A stretch of DNA of 64,000 nt from Mycobacterium lepraemurium (GTDB lineage: Bacteria > Actinomycetota > Actinomycetes > Mycobacteriales > Mycobacteriaceae), in contig CP021238.1 in assembly GCA_002291465.1 (NCBI GenBank), positions 2,542,001-2,606,000 on the forward strand, read 5' to 3'. The notes beneath the pieces were generated by a model. That model searched no databases. It saw nothing but the letters and a program-made list of their open reading frames with translations, and was not told where the DNA came from. This document shows positions 8,298 to 17,691 of the stretch, in pieces (within the stretch, counting starts at the first letter, position 1; every line of letters begins with the position of its first letter). The position numbers were made by a program, and so were the translations under genes.

Positions 8298-10496
8298 GTG
8301 TCAAGCAACGAACCCGCTTCAGCAGCAGGCGGCGGTACTCACCAACCCGAAGTGCCCACCGTCTGGCCGGGCAGCCCCTACCCGCTGGGGGCGTCTTACG
8401 ACGGCGCCGGGACGAACTTCTCCCTGTTCTCCGAGATCGCCGAGAAGGTCGAATTATGTCTGATCAACAGCCGCGGCGCCGAGACCCGGATTCCGTTGGA
8501 CGAGGTCGACGGCTACGTCTGGCACGCCTATCTGCCCAACATCAACCCCGGTCAGCGCTACGGGTTTCGCGTCTACGGACCGTTCGAACCGTCGGCCGGC
8601 CACCACTGCAACCCCAGCAAGCTGTTGCTCGACCCGTACGGCAAGGCTTTTCGCGGCGACTTCACCTACGGCCAGGCGTTGTTCTCCTATGACCTCAAGG
8701 CCGTCGCGGCCGGCGGCGACGACGCCGACCCCGGGATCCCGCCCATGGTCGACTCTCTGGGCCACACCATGACCAGCGTGGTGAGCAACCCGTTCTTCGA
8801 CTGGGGATCGGACCGGGCCCCGCTGACGCCCTACCACGAAACCGTCATCTACGAGGCGCACGTCAAGGGCATGACCCAGACCCACCCCAGCGTCCCCGAG
8901 CAGCTGCGGGGCACCTACGCCGGGCTGACGCACCCGGCGATCATCGACCACCTCAAGTCGCTCAACGTCACCGCGATCGAGCTGATGCCGGTGCACCAAT
9001 TCATGCACGACTCGCGTCTGCTCGATCTGGGACTGCGAAACTACTGGGGCTACAACACATTCGGCTTCTTCGCCCCGCACAACCAGTACGCCGCCAACCG
9101 CAACTCCAGCGTCGCGGAGTTCAAGTCCATGGTGCGCAGCTTCCACGAGGCCGGCATCGAGGTCATCCTCGACGTGGTGTACAACCACACCGCCGAGGGC
9201 AACCACCTGGGCCCGACCATCAACTTCCGCGGCATCGACAACGCCGCCTACTACCGGCTGGTCGACACCGACCTGCGGCGCTACAAGGACTACACCGGCA
9301 CCGGCAACAGCCTCAACCCGCGCCACCCGCACGTGCTGCAGCTGATCATGGACTCGCTGCGCTACTGGGTCAACGAGATGCACGTGGACGGATTCCGCTT
9401 CGACCTGGCCGCCACTCTGGCCCGTGAGCTGCACGACGTCGACCGGCTGAGCGCGTTCTTCGATCTGGTGCAGCAGGATCCGATCGTCAGCCAGGTCAAA
9501 CTGATCGCCGAGCCGTGGGATGTCGGCGAGGGCGGCTACCAGGTCGGGAATTTTCCGGGTTTGTGGACCGAATGGAACGGGAAGTATCGCGATACTGTGC
9601 GCGATTACTGGCGGGGTGAGCCCGCAACCCTGGGCGAGTTCGCGTCCCGGCTGACCGGGTCGTCGGACCTCTACGAGGCGACCGGCCGCCGTCCCAGCGC
9701 CAGCATCAACTTCGTCACCGCGCACGACGGGTTCACGCTGAACGACCTGGTGTCCTACAACGAGAAGCACAACATGGCCAACGGGGAGGACAACCGGGAC
9801 GGGGAAAGCCACAACCGATCCTGGAACTGCGGTGTGGAAGGCCTCACCGACGACCCCGACATCACCGAGCTGCGCTACCGCCAGATGCGCAACTTCTGGG
9901 CCACCCTGATGGTCAGCCAGGGCACGCCGATGATCGCGCACGGCGACGAGTTCGGCCGCACCCAGAACGGCAACAACAACGTGTACTGCCAGGACTCCGA
10001 ATTGTCTTGGATGGACTGGTCTTTGGTCGACAAGAACTCCGACCTGCTGGCGTTCGCGCGCCGGGCCACCACGTTGCGCACCAAGCATCCGGTGTTCCGC
10101 CGGCGGCGGTTCTTCGAGGGCGAACCGATCCGCAGCGGCGACGAGGTGCGCGACATCGCCTGGCTGACACCCGGCGGCCGGGAGATGACGCACGAGGACT
10201 GGGGGCAGAGCTTCCACAAATGCGTCGTGGTCTTCCTCAACGGCGACGCCATCACCGCGCCAAACGCCCGCGGCGAGCGGGTGGTCGACGACTCGTTTCT
10301 GTTGTGCTTCAACGCCGGTGAGCAACCGGTGGAGTTCGTGATGCCGGGCGGCGACTACGCGAAAGAGTGGACGGTGGAACTGGACACCAACGAACCGACC
10401 GGCCGCAAAGAAGGAGCCGAGCCGCTGGTGGTGCACGCCGAAGAGGAGCTGACGCTGCCCTCACGTTCGCTGCTGATATTGCGTAAGACGTTGTGA
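8298..10496 (+). CDS. treX: Glycogen debranching enzyme TreX (GH13)
   Basis: TreX debranches glycogen-like alpha-glucans by cleaving alpha-1,6 links, feeding linear maltodextrins to TreY and TreZ for trehalose. The 732-aa protein has an N-terminal CBM48-like domain (about 25-180) and the four GH13 regions: DVVYNHTAEGNH (about residue 295), GFRFDLA with the nucleophile Asp (about 365), AEPWD with the acid/base Glu (about 400) and TAHDGFT (about 475). The start is the GTG at 8298. TreY begins 3 nt after its stop, so the genes form one operon. All catalytic residues are present. Confidence 0.95.
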   Translation: MSSNEPASAAGGGTHQPEVPTVWPGSPYPLGASYDGAGTNFSLFSEIAEKVELCLINSRGAETRIPLDEVDGYVWHAYLPNINPGQRYGFRVYGPFEPSAGHHCNPSKLLLDPYGKAFRGDFTYGQALFSYDLKAVAAGGDDADPGIPPMVDSLGHTMTSVVSNPFFDWGSDRAPLTPYHETVIYEAHVKGMTQTHPSVPEQLRGTYAGLTHPAIIDHLKSLNVTAIELMPVHQFMHDSRLLDLGLRNYWGYNTFGFFAPHNQYAANRNSSVAEFKSMVRSFHEAGIEVILDVVYNHTAEGNHLGPTINFRGIDNAAYYRLVDTDLRRYKDYTGTGNSLNPRHPHVLQLIMDSLRYWVNEMHVDGFRFDLAATLARELHDVDRLSAFFDLVQQDPIVSQVKLIAEPWDVGEGGYQVGNFPGLWTEWNGKYRDTVRDYWRGEPATLGEFASRLTGSSDLYEATGRRPSASINFVTAHDGFTLNDLVSYNEKHNMANGEDNRDGESHNRSWNCGVEGLTDDPDITELRYRQMRNFWATLMVSQGTPMIAHGDEFGRTQNGNNNVYCQDSELSWMDWSLVDKNSDLLAFARRATTLRTKHPVFRRRRFFEGEPIRSGDEVRDIAWLTPGGREMTHEDWGQSFHKCVVVFLNGDAITAPNARGERVVDDSFLLCFNAGEQPVEFVMPGGDYAKEWTVELDTNEPTGRKEGAEPLVVHAEEELTLPSRSLLILRKTL

Positions 10497-10499
10497 CGC

Positions 10500-12800
10500 A
10501 TGGGTTTACCCGTTCTATCCAGCTACCGGCTGCAGCTGCGCGGTGAGTCCAGCGGGTTCGCCTTCACCTTCGCCGACGCAGAATACCTGCTGGACTATCT
10601 GGACGACCTCGGGGTGACGCACCTGTATCTGTCCCCGATCATGACCGCGACCGCGGGGTCCAGCCACGGCTATGACGTCACCGACCCCACCACGGTGTCG
10701 GCCGAGCTCGGCGGCCGCGACGGGCTGGCCCGGCTGTCGGCGGCGGCCCGGGCCCGCGGCATGGGTCTGGTCGTCGACATCGTGCCCAACCACGTCGGGA
10801 TCGACGCGCCCCGGCAGAACCCGTGGTGGTGGGACGTGCTGCGAAACGGCCGTTCTTCGCCCTACGCAACGTTTTTCGACGTCGACTGGGATCTCAACGA
10901 AGACGGCCGGATCGTGCTGCCGGTGCTGGGCTCCGACGACGACGCCGCCGACCTCACGGTGGACGGGGAGCTGTTGCGGCTGGGCGATCTGGCGTTCCCG
11001 ATCGCGCCGGGCACCGCCGGCGGCACCGGACCCGAGGTGCACGACCGCCAGCACTACCGGCTGGTCGGCTGGCGCAACGGCGTGTGCGGCTACCGCCGGT
11101 TCTTCTCGATCACCTCGCTCGCGGGGTTGTGGCAGGAGGACCCCGCGGTGTTCGACGCCACCCACGCCGAAGTCAGGCGCTGGTTCGCCGAGGGGCTCGT
11201 CGACGGCGTGCGCATCGACCACCCCGACGGCCTGTCCGATCCGTGCGGCTATCTGGCCCGGCTGCGCGACCTCGTCGGCCCGGACCCCTGGATCGTGATC
11301 GAGAAGATCCTGGCCGTCGACGAGGCGCTCGAGCGCACCCTGCCGGTCGCCGGCACCACCGGCTACGACGTGCTGCGCGAAATCGGCGGCGTGCTGCTGG
11401 ATCCCAACGGCGCTCCGGCGCTGACCGCGCTGGTGGACTCCTCCGGCATCGACTATCAAGCGATGCCAAAGATGCTGGCCGAGCTCAAGATCCATGCCGC
11501 CACGGTCACGCTGGCCAGCGAACTGGGCCGGTTGCGCCGCAGCATCGCGGCCGCCGCCGGCGTCGATCACCCGCTGCTGCCCGAGGCGATCGCCACGCTG
11601 CTCACCAACATCGGGGTGTACCGCTGCGACTACCCCGGCCTGGTCGCACTGCTGCCCACCGCCCTGGCCGAAACCCAGTCCGCGGCACCGCACTTGGGCC
11701 CGGCGCTGCAGGTGCTGGCCGCCGCGCTGGCCCGCGGCGGTGAGCCGGCCACCCGGCTGCAGCAACTCTGCGGGGCCGTCACCGCCAAGGCCGTCGAGGA
11801 CTGCCTGTTCTACCGCGACGCCCGGCTGGTGTCGCTGAACGAGGTGGGCGGCGAGCCACACCGCTTCGGCGTCGGCGCGGCCGAGTTCCATCACAGCGCC
11901 GCCACCCGCGCCCGGTTGTGGCCGCACACCATGACAACGCTGACCACCCATGACACCAAACGCGGCGAGGATGTCCGGGCCCGCATCGGGGTGCTGTCCC
12001 AGGTACCGTCGCTGTGGACCGAGTTCGTCGCCCGCTGGGAGGTCGCCGCCCCCTCCCCCGACCCGGCAACCGGACAATTCCTGTGGCAAAACATCTTCGG
12101 CGTCTGGCCGGTCACCGGGGAGGTCACCGCCGAGCTGCGCGAGCGGCTGCACGGCTACGCCGAGAAGGCCATCCGGGAAGCGGCCTGGCACACCTCGTGG
12201 CACGACCCGGCCGCCGCCTTCGAGGACGCGGTGCACCGGTGGCTGGACACCGTGCTGGACGGCCCGGTCGCCGGGCAGCTGACCGAGCTTGTAGCCCAAC
12301 TCAATCCCCATGCCTCCAGCGACGCGCTGGCCCAGAAGCTGCTGGCGCTGACGGTGCCCGGGATACCGGACGTGTACCAGGGCACCGAGCTGTGGGACGA
12401 CAGCCTGGTCGACCCGGACAATCGCCGCCCGGTCGACTACCGGGCCCGGCGCGCCGCGCTGCAGGCGTTGGAGCATCCGAAGATCCGGGTGGTCACCACC
12501 GCCCTGCGGGTGCGGCGGGCCCATCCGGATACCTTCCTGCACGGCGACTACGCCCCCCTGCTCGCCAACGGGGACGCCTGCGAACACGTGCTGGCCTTTA
12601 CCCGCGGCGCCGACATCGTGGTGGCGGTCACCCGCTGGACTGTCCGGCTGGCCGAAACCGGTTGGGGCAACACGGTATTGCCGCTGCCCGACGGCACCTG
12701 GAAGGACACCCTCACCGGCAGCGTTGTGGACGGGCCGACGTCTGCCGCGCAGTTGTTCGCCGAACTGCCCGTCGTGCTGCTGGAGCGACACCATGACTGA
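10500..12800 (+). CDS. treY: Maltooligosyltrehalose synthase TreY (GH13)
   Basis: TreY converts the reducing-end maltose unit of a maltooligosaccharide into a trehalosyl end by intramolecular transglycosylation. The 766-aa protein shows the GH13 regions DIVPNHVG (about residue 94), GVRIDHPDGL with the nucleophile (about 236), IEKIL with the acid/base Glu (about 266) and LTTHDTKR (about 480), plus the TreY-typical PGIPDVYQGTEL near 625. The ATG follows the treX stop after 3 nt, and the last 8 nt overlap the treZ start. The length is normal and the frame intact. Confidence 0.96.
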   Translation: MGLPVLSSYRLQLRGESSGFAFTFADAEYLLDYLDDLGVTHLYLSPIMTATAGSSHGYDVTDPTTVSAELGGRDGLARLSAAARARGMGLVVDIVPNHVGIDAPRQNPWWWDVLRNGRSSPYATFFDVDWDLNEDGRIVLPVLGSDDDAADLTVDGELLRLGDLAFPIAPGTAGGTGPEVHDRQHYRLVGWRNGVCGYRRFFSITSLAGLWQEDPAVFDATHAEVRRWFAEGLVDGVRIDHPDGLSDPCGYLARLRDLVGPDPWIVIEKILAVDEALERTLPVAGTTGYDVLREIGGVLLDPNGAPALTALVDSSGIDYQAMPKMLAELKIHAATVTLASELGRLRRSIAAAAGVDHPLLPEAIATLLTNIGVYRCDYPGLVALLPTALAETQSAAPHLGPALQVLAAALARGGEPATRLQQLCGAVTAKAVEDCLFYRDARLVSLNEVGGEPHRFGVGAAEFHHSAATRARLWPHTMTTLTTHDTKRGEDVRARIGVLSQVPSLWTEFVARWEVAAPSPDPATGQFLWQNIFGVWPVTGEVTAELRERLHGYAEKAIREAAWHTSWHDPAAAFEDAVHRWLDTVLDGPVAGQLTELVAQLNPHASSDALAQKLLALTVPGIPDVYQGTELWDDSLVDPDNRRPVDYRARRAALQALEHPKIRVVTTALRVRRAHPDTFLHGDYAPLLANGDACEHVLAFTRGADIVVAVTRWTVRLAETGWGNTVLPLPDGTWKDTLTGSVVDGPTSAAQLFAELPVVLLERHHD

Positions 12801-14556
12801 GCAGACGACCGAATTCCGGGTCTGGGCACCCAAACCCGCGCGGGTTCGACTGGACGTCGAGAGCCGGCCGCACGCCATGACACGCACCGACGACGGGTGG
12901 TGGCACGCCGCGGTGGCCTGCGCGCCGGATGCCCGCTACGGCTTCCTGCTCGACGACGACCCCACCGTGCTGCCCGACCCGCGCTCACCGCGCCAACCCG
13001 ACGGGGTGCACGCCCGCTCGCAGCTGTGGGATCCGGCCGCCGCGACCTGGACGGACTCCGCCTGGCCGGGCCGCTCGACCCACGGCGCGGTGATCTACGA
13101 GCTGCACATGGGCACGTTCACCACGGCCGGCACCTTCGACTCGGCCGTCGAGAAGCTGGACTATCTGGTCGATCTGGACGTCGATTTCGTCGAACTGATG
13201 CCGGTGAACTCGTTCGCCGGCACCCACGGCTGGGGCTACGACGGGGTGTTGTGGTACAGCGTGCACGAACCCTACGGCGGCCCGGACGGGTTGGTGCGCT
13301 TCGTCGATGCCTGCCACGCAAGGGGTTTGGGCGTGCTCATCGACGCGGTATTCAACCACCTCGGCCCGTCCGGCAACTACCTGCAGCGGTTCGGACCCTA
13401 CCTGTCGTCGGCGAGCAACCCGTGGGGCGAGGGCATCAACATCGCCGACGCCGACTCCGACGAGGTGCGCCGCTACATCATCGGGTGCGCGCTGCGCTGG
13501 ATGCGCGATTTCCACGCCGACGGTCTGCGGCTGGACGCCGTGCACGCGCTGGTGGACACCACCGCCATTCACATCCTCGAGGAGCTGGCCACCGAAACGG
13601 ACTGGTTGGCAACACAATTTGACCGTCCACTGTCGCTGATCGCAGAGAGCGACCTCAACGATCCGCGGCTGATCACCGCGCGCGAACGCGGCGGCTACGG
13701 CCTGACCGCGCAGTGGGCCGACGACATTCATCACGCCATCCACACCGCGGTGTCCGGCGAACGCCAGGGCTACTACGCCGATTTCGGCAGCATCGCCACG
13801 CTGGCGCACACGCTGCGGCACGGCTACTTCCACGCGGCGACGTACTCGTCGTTCCGGCGCCGCCGGCACGGGCGGCCGCTGGACACCTCCGCGCAGACCG
13901 GCATCCCGGCGACCCGGCTGCTGGCCTACACCTGCACCCACGACCAGGTCGGCAATCGCGCCCTGGGCGATCGGCCGTCGCAGAACCTGACCGCCAGGCA
14001 GCTGGCCGTCAAAGCGGTCCTGGCGCTCCTATCGCCGTATACCGCAATGCTTTTCATGGGTGAGGAGTATGGGGCCTCGACCCCGTTCCAGTTTTTCAGC
14101 TCGCATCCCGAACCGGAGCTGGCCCGGGCCACCGCCGAGGGACGCAAGACCGAGTTCGCCGAACACGGATGGGACGCCGACGAGATCCCCGACCCGCAGG
14201 ACCCGCAGACCTTCGCCCGCTCCAAGCTGAACTGGGACGAGATCGGCACGGGCGAGCACGCCCGACTGCACCGGCTGTACCGAGACCTGATCGCGTTGCG
14301 GCACAACGATCCCGACCTCGCCGATCCGTGGCTGGAGCACCTCACCGTCGACTACGACGAGGATCAGCGCTGGATCGTGCTGGCCCGGGGCCGCCTGCGC
14401 ATCGTGTGCAATCTGGGTGCCGAGCCGGTGACGGTCCCGGTGGGCGGCGAGCCGATGCTGGCCTGGGACGAGCCAACGGTCGACGCTGACACCACGGTGT
14501 TGCAAGGCCATTCGTTCGCGATTTTGTCTTCGCCGGGGCAGCCTGTGGATAACTGA
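12793..14556 (+). CDS. treZ: Maltooligosyltrehalose trehalohydrolase TreZ (GH13)
   Basis: TreZ releases free trehalose from the maltooligosyltrehalose made by TreY. The 587-aa protein has an N-terminal CBM48-like domain starting EFRVWAPKPARVRLD, then GH13 regions DAVFNHLGPSGNY (about residue 181), GLRLDAVH (about 246), IAESD (about 280) and CTHDQVGNR (about 380). I chose the ATG at 12793 inside the treY 3' end because it puts the CBM start at residue 7, as in other TreZ proteins; the frame is open further upstream without family support. It is the last gene of treXYZ. Trehalose is both a compatible solute and the sugar core of mycobacterial glycolipids. Confidence 0.96.
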   Translation: MTEQTTEFRVWAPKPARVRLDVESRPHAMTRTDDGWWHAAVACAPDARYGFLLDDDPTVLPDPRSPRQPDGVHARSQLWDPAAATWTDSAWPGRSTHGAVIYELHMGTFTTAGTFDSAVEKLDYLVDLDVDFVELMPVNSFAGTHGWGYDGVLWYSVHEPYGGPDGLVRFVDACHARGLGVLIDAVFNHLGPSGNYLQRFGPYLSSASNPWGEGINIADADSDEVRRYIIGCALRWMRDFHADGLRLDAVHALVDTTAIHILEELATETDWLATQFDRPLSLIAESDLNDPRLITARERGGYGLTAQWADDIHHAIHTAVSGERQGYYADFGSIATLAHTLRHGYFHAATYSSFRRRRHGRPLDTSAQTGIPATRLLAYTCTHDQVGNRALGDRPSQNLTARQLAVKAVLALLSPYTAMLFMGEEYGASTPFQFFSSHPEPELARATAEGRKTEFAEHGWDADEIPDPQDPQTFARSKLNWDEIGTGEHARLHRLYRDLIALRHNDPDLADPWLEHLTVDYDEDQRWIVLARGRLRIVCNLGAEPVTVPVGGEPMLAWDEPTVDADTTVLQGHSFAILSSPGQPVDN

Positions 14557-14753
14557 TGGCGGGCGGGCGGCATCGCGCAGCATGTGCGGCCATGAGTCAT
14601 TCGGAATTCGGCCACAGACTGCGACGGATCTGCTCGTGCAAACCGGACCGCCGCGGCGCCCGGCGCGTCACGACGTACCCCCGCACGCCAACATCGAAAT
14701 GCTGTGGAAGGGCCCCGGCATCGACATGCCCGGCGACGGCGCCTGATCCGCGG

Positions 14754-16082
14754 TCAGACGATGGGCCGCCCGCTGGGGTGCACCGCCTGCGCGACGGCGT
14801 CGGCAAGCGGTTCGATCTCGTCGGGTGTCAGGTCGGCGATGGTGATGCGGATGCCCGCCGGCGTCTGCATCCGGAACCGGGTACCCGACGCGGCCGCCCA
14901 GCCCGCGCCGAGCAACCGGGATACCGCGACCGCCTCGTCGGGAACGCGAACCCACACGTTGAGCCCGGACCGGCCGTGCGCGTCGACACCCCGCTCGGCC
15001 AGCGCGACGCACAGCCGGCGGCGGCGGTCGGCATAGTGCCGCTCGGCCGTCGCGACGAGCTCGGATGCTGCTTTGTCGGACCATAATTCGACGGCCAGCT
15101 GCTGCAGGACGTGGCTCACCCAGCCCGGGCCGAGCCGCAACCGGCCGTGCACCCGATCCATGGTGCGCTGGTCGCCGGCCACCACCGCCACCCGCAGGTC
15201 GGGGCCGTTGGCCTTGGACGCCGAGCGGACGAACGTCCAATGCGTGGTGCAGCCGGCCACGGGGTGCAGGGACGCACCGGAAATGCCCGCGCAGTGGTCG
15301 TCTTCGACGAGCAGGACGTCGTCGGCCCGCCCGGACAACAGATCTCGCAGCGCCGCGGCGCGATCCGCCGACAGCGCGGCACCGGTCGGGTTCTGCGCGC
15401 GCGTGGTCAGCACCAGCGCCCGCGCGCCGCGGCCCAACGCGCGGGCCAGGTCCTCGGGCAGCGGCCCGTCGTCGTCGACCCGCACCGGCTCGGCCGAAAA
15501 CCCGAGTGCGGCAAGCAGATCGAGGAGATTCGCCCAGCCCGGATCCTCGACGGCGACGCGATCGCCGGGACGCAGATGTGCGGTCAGCGCGCGCTCGATG
15601 CCGTCCAGCGCGCCGCTGGTCAGCGCCAGGTGATCGGCGGGCACGCCGTCGGCGGACAGCGCGGCCCGGGCGTACTCCCCCAGCGCCGGCGAGATGGCCG
15701 GCTCGCCGTAGAGCACCGCGCGGCCGGAGGCCGGGCGGGCCGGCGCGGCGGCGGCGAGGGGTAACAGGGCGGGGTGCGGGTTGCCGGTCGACAGGTCGCG
15801 CACGCCGGCGGGGACGTCGAGCCCGAGCAGCGATCGCGGGGTGGTCGCCGGCCGGTGCCGCACCCGGGTGCCGCGCCGGCCCGCGGTCTCGACCGCGCCC
15901 CGATGCCGCAGCAGGCGGTAGGCCGCCGCGGCAGTGTTGGCGTTCACGCCGAGCCGGGCGGCCAGCTCGCGGACCGGCGGCAGCGCGTCGCCGGGCGCCA
16001 GCGAGCCTGCCGAGATGGCCGCTTCGATGCTGACGGCTATGGATTCCGCGCCCGTCCCAGTTATGCTCTTTTGTACTGTCAC
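14754..16082 (-). CDS. MocR/PdxR-type regulator: GntR HTH fused to an aminotransferase-like domain
   Basis: A 442-aa two-domain protein. Residues about 10-80 are a GntR winged helix (PPVRELAARLGVNANTAAAA), and about 100-440 are a fold-type I aminotransferase-like effector domain with the PLP lysine in RSASKANGPDLR (about residue 290) and DDHCAG upstream. MocR proteins sense PLP or amino-acid adducts. The neighbour, transcribed divergently, is a PNPOx-family gene, a common partner of this family. The start at 16082 is a GTG inside a TTTTGT-N6-ACAAAA palindrome, so the transcript may be leaderless or the true start slightly downstream. Confidence 0.85.
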   Translation of the reverse strand: MTVQKSITGTGAESIAVSIEAAISAGSLAPGDALPPVRELAARLGVNANTAAAAYRLLRHRGAVETAGRRGTRVRHRPATTPRSLLGLDVPAGVRDLSTGNPHPALLPLAAAAPARPASGRAVLYGEPAISPALGEYARAALSADGVPADHLALTSGALDGIERALTAHLRPGDRVAVEDPGWANLLDLLAALGFSAEPVRVDDDGPLPEDLARALGRGARALVLTTRAQNPTGAALSADRAAALRDLLSGRADDVLLVEDDHCAGISGASLHPVAGCTTHWTFVRSASKANGPDLRVAVVAGDQRTMDRVHGRLRLGPGWVSHVLQQLAVELWSDKAASELVATAERHYADRRRRLCVALAERGVDAHGRSGLNVWVRVPDEAVAVSRLLGAGWAAASGTRFRMQTPAGIRITIADLTPDEIEPLADAVAQAVHPSGRPIV

Positions 16083-16099
16083 AAAATAGATTATATACT
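16069..16099 (+). promoter_or_regulatory. Sigma-A-like promoter with overlapping palindromic operator (MocR/PNPOx divergent region)
   Basis: Directly visible: TTGTAC (16071-16076), a 17-bp spacer, then TATACT (16094-16099), 12 bp before the ATG of the PNPOx gene. A dyad TTTTGT-N6-ACAAAA (16069-16086) covers the -35 box and also the GTG start of the divergent regulator. The stretch is strikingly AT-rich for this genome. The inference is that the MocR protein binds the dyad and controls both genes. Confidence 0.7.
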
Positions 16100-16111
16100 A
16101 GGACAATATCC

Positions 16112-16770
16112 ATGTCTACCGAAGCCGACTACCATCCGACGCCGCGCCGCACGCCGACCCGCTACCGGGAACGGGCGCGCTACGACCGCCACACCTTCCA
16201 CCGCCTCCTGGACGCGGCGCTGATCTGCCATCGGGGCTACCTGCGCGGCGGACGCCCGGTGGTGTTGCCGACGACGCACGCGCGCCAGGGCGAGACGCTG
16301 TACCTGCACGGTTCGACGGGCGGCGGACCGGTGCTGGCGGCCAGGGCGGCCGCGGGGCGGGACTACCGGTCTGAGTCACCGCCACGCTGGTCGACGCCCT
16401 GGTGCTGGCGCGCGCCGCGATGCACCACTCGGTGCACTTCCGCTCGGTCGTGGTGCTGGGGGACGCGCGGGTGGTCAATGATCCGGCAGAGAAGTCGCGG
16501 GCGCTGAGCAGCCTGCTCGATCACATCGCGCCCGGGCGCGCCGCCGACTGCCGGGCTCCCGACGCCCGGGAACTGGCCGGTACCGGGGTGCTCGCGCTCG
16601 ACCTGGTCGAGGTGTCGGCCAAGGTGCGCAGCGGCCCGCCGGCCGACGATCCGCAGGACCGCGCGCTGCCGCACTGGGCCGGCGTGGTGCCGCTGCAGCT
16701 GAGCGCCGGCCCGCCGGTGCCGGCGCCGGACCTCGACCCGGCCGTTCCACTGCCCGGCTACCTCGGGTAG
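16112..16770 (+). pseudogene. PNPOx-like flavin/F420-binding protein, frameshifted
   Basis: The N-terminal part (RTPTRYRERARYDRHTFHRL, LICHRGYLRGGRPVVLPT, LYLHGSTGG) is typical of the Pyridox_ox_2 family of flavin-nucleotide-binding proteins. At about 16365 the frame is lost; the continuation TATLVDALVLARAAMHHSV ... NDPAEKSRALSSLLDHI runs in another frame to TAG at 16768-16770. Just before the resumption there is also a TGA (GTC TGA GTC ACC), where relatives have Cys or another residue, so there may be two lesions. The full span (659 nt) is not a multiple of three. The reaction of this family is unassigned; the divergent MocR gene suggests a link to vitamin B6 or amine metabolism. Confidence 0.75.
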
Positions 16771-16777
16771 CGGCGAC

Positions 16778-17593
16778 TCACGCCTGCCGTTGCCGCTCGC
16801 GGGCCGGGCGGGTGTTGTCCCGCCAGGTTTCGACGAGCATGACGGAGAACGCCCAGGCCGTGCCCAGCATCCAGCCGGAGAGCACGTCGCTGAGGTAGTG
16901 GACGCCGAGGTAGATCCGCGAGAACCCGATCAGCAGGACCGCGCCGATCGCGAGCGCCCACACCAGCACCCGCCCGGTCCACCCGGGAATCAGCCAGTGG
17001 GTGAGCAGCCACGCGGAGATGGCCATCATCGCCGCGGTGCCGGTGGCGTGCCCGGAGGGAAACGAGTACCCGTCGGCGTCGACGAGGGCGAACGGCAGCG
17101 GGGGGCGATGGCGATCCACCAGCGCCTTGGCGGTGAACAGCATGACCGGGACCCCGGCGCCGGCCACCACCGCGAGCAGCACGGGCCGCCACGATCGGGA
17201 CCGCCACGCGGCGACCACGGAAATCGGGAGGGCCAGCGCGGCCAGGAACAGCGGGCCGCCCGCGACGGTGATCGTCTGCAGGACGGCGGTCAGCCACAGA
17301 TCGCGGTGGGCCGCGAGCCATCGGGTGACCGGATGGTCGATGACGGCGATGCCGTCGCCCTCGAGCACGTCGTCGAGCACTTCGGTGAAGCCGACCGCCA
17401 GCAACGCGACCGCCGCGAGCCCGAGAAGCAATGCCACACCGGCGATCTCGCTCACCGGAAAGCGGCGCGCCAGCGCCCGCCCCCGATCGCCGATCCGGTC
17501 GCGCAGCCAGGCCAGCACCTCATCGAACACGGCGTTGTGGGTCGCCCGCTGCCAGAGCCGCTGCAACGGGCCGGCACGCCGGGCGATCCACAC
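16778..17593 (-). CDS. PAP2-family membrane phosphatase
   Basis: The 271-aa protein has all three motifs of the PAP2 (type 2 phosphatidic acid phosphatase) superfamily: KALVDRHRPP (about residue 157), PSGHATG (about 178) and SRIYLGVHYLSDV (about 225), between five or six hydrophobic helices. Members remove phosphate from phosphatidic acid, PgpP or polyprenyl diphosphates at the membrane. The only usable start in frame is a GTG at 17593. Immediately upstream, the same frame carries a TAG (17600-17602) preceded by a helix-like AGFALVSAAVLASLVLLG, so the gene may once have begun further upstream and lost its first helix to a nonsense mutation. Confidence 0.8.
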   Translation of the reverse strand: MWIARRAGPLQRLWQRATHNAVFDEVLAWLRDRIGDRGRALARRFPVSEIAGVALLLGLAAVALLAVGFTEVLDDVLEGDGIAVIDHPVTRWLAAHRDLWLTAVLQTITVAGGPLFLAALALPISVVAAWRSRSWRPVLLAVVAGAGVPVMLFTAKALVDRHRPPLPFALVDADGYSFPSGHATGTAAMMAISAWLLTHWLIPGWTGRVLVWALAIGAVLLIGFSRIYLGVHYLSDVLSGWMLGTAWAFSVMLVETWRDNTRPARERQRQA

Positions 17594-17691
17594 GGCCGCC
17601 TACCCCAGCAGCACCAGCGACGCGAGGACGGCGGCGCTGACCAGCGCGAAACCGGCATGGCCGGGTCCATGGGTGGGGGCATGTATCGGAT

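Noticed and set aside
14557..14753. Short plus-strand stretch encoding HANIEMLWKGPGIDMPG between treZ and the MocR gene
   Set aside because: It might be the end of a deleted gene, but it is too short to identify and has no start or partner.
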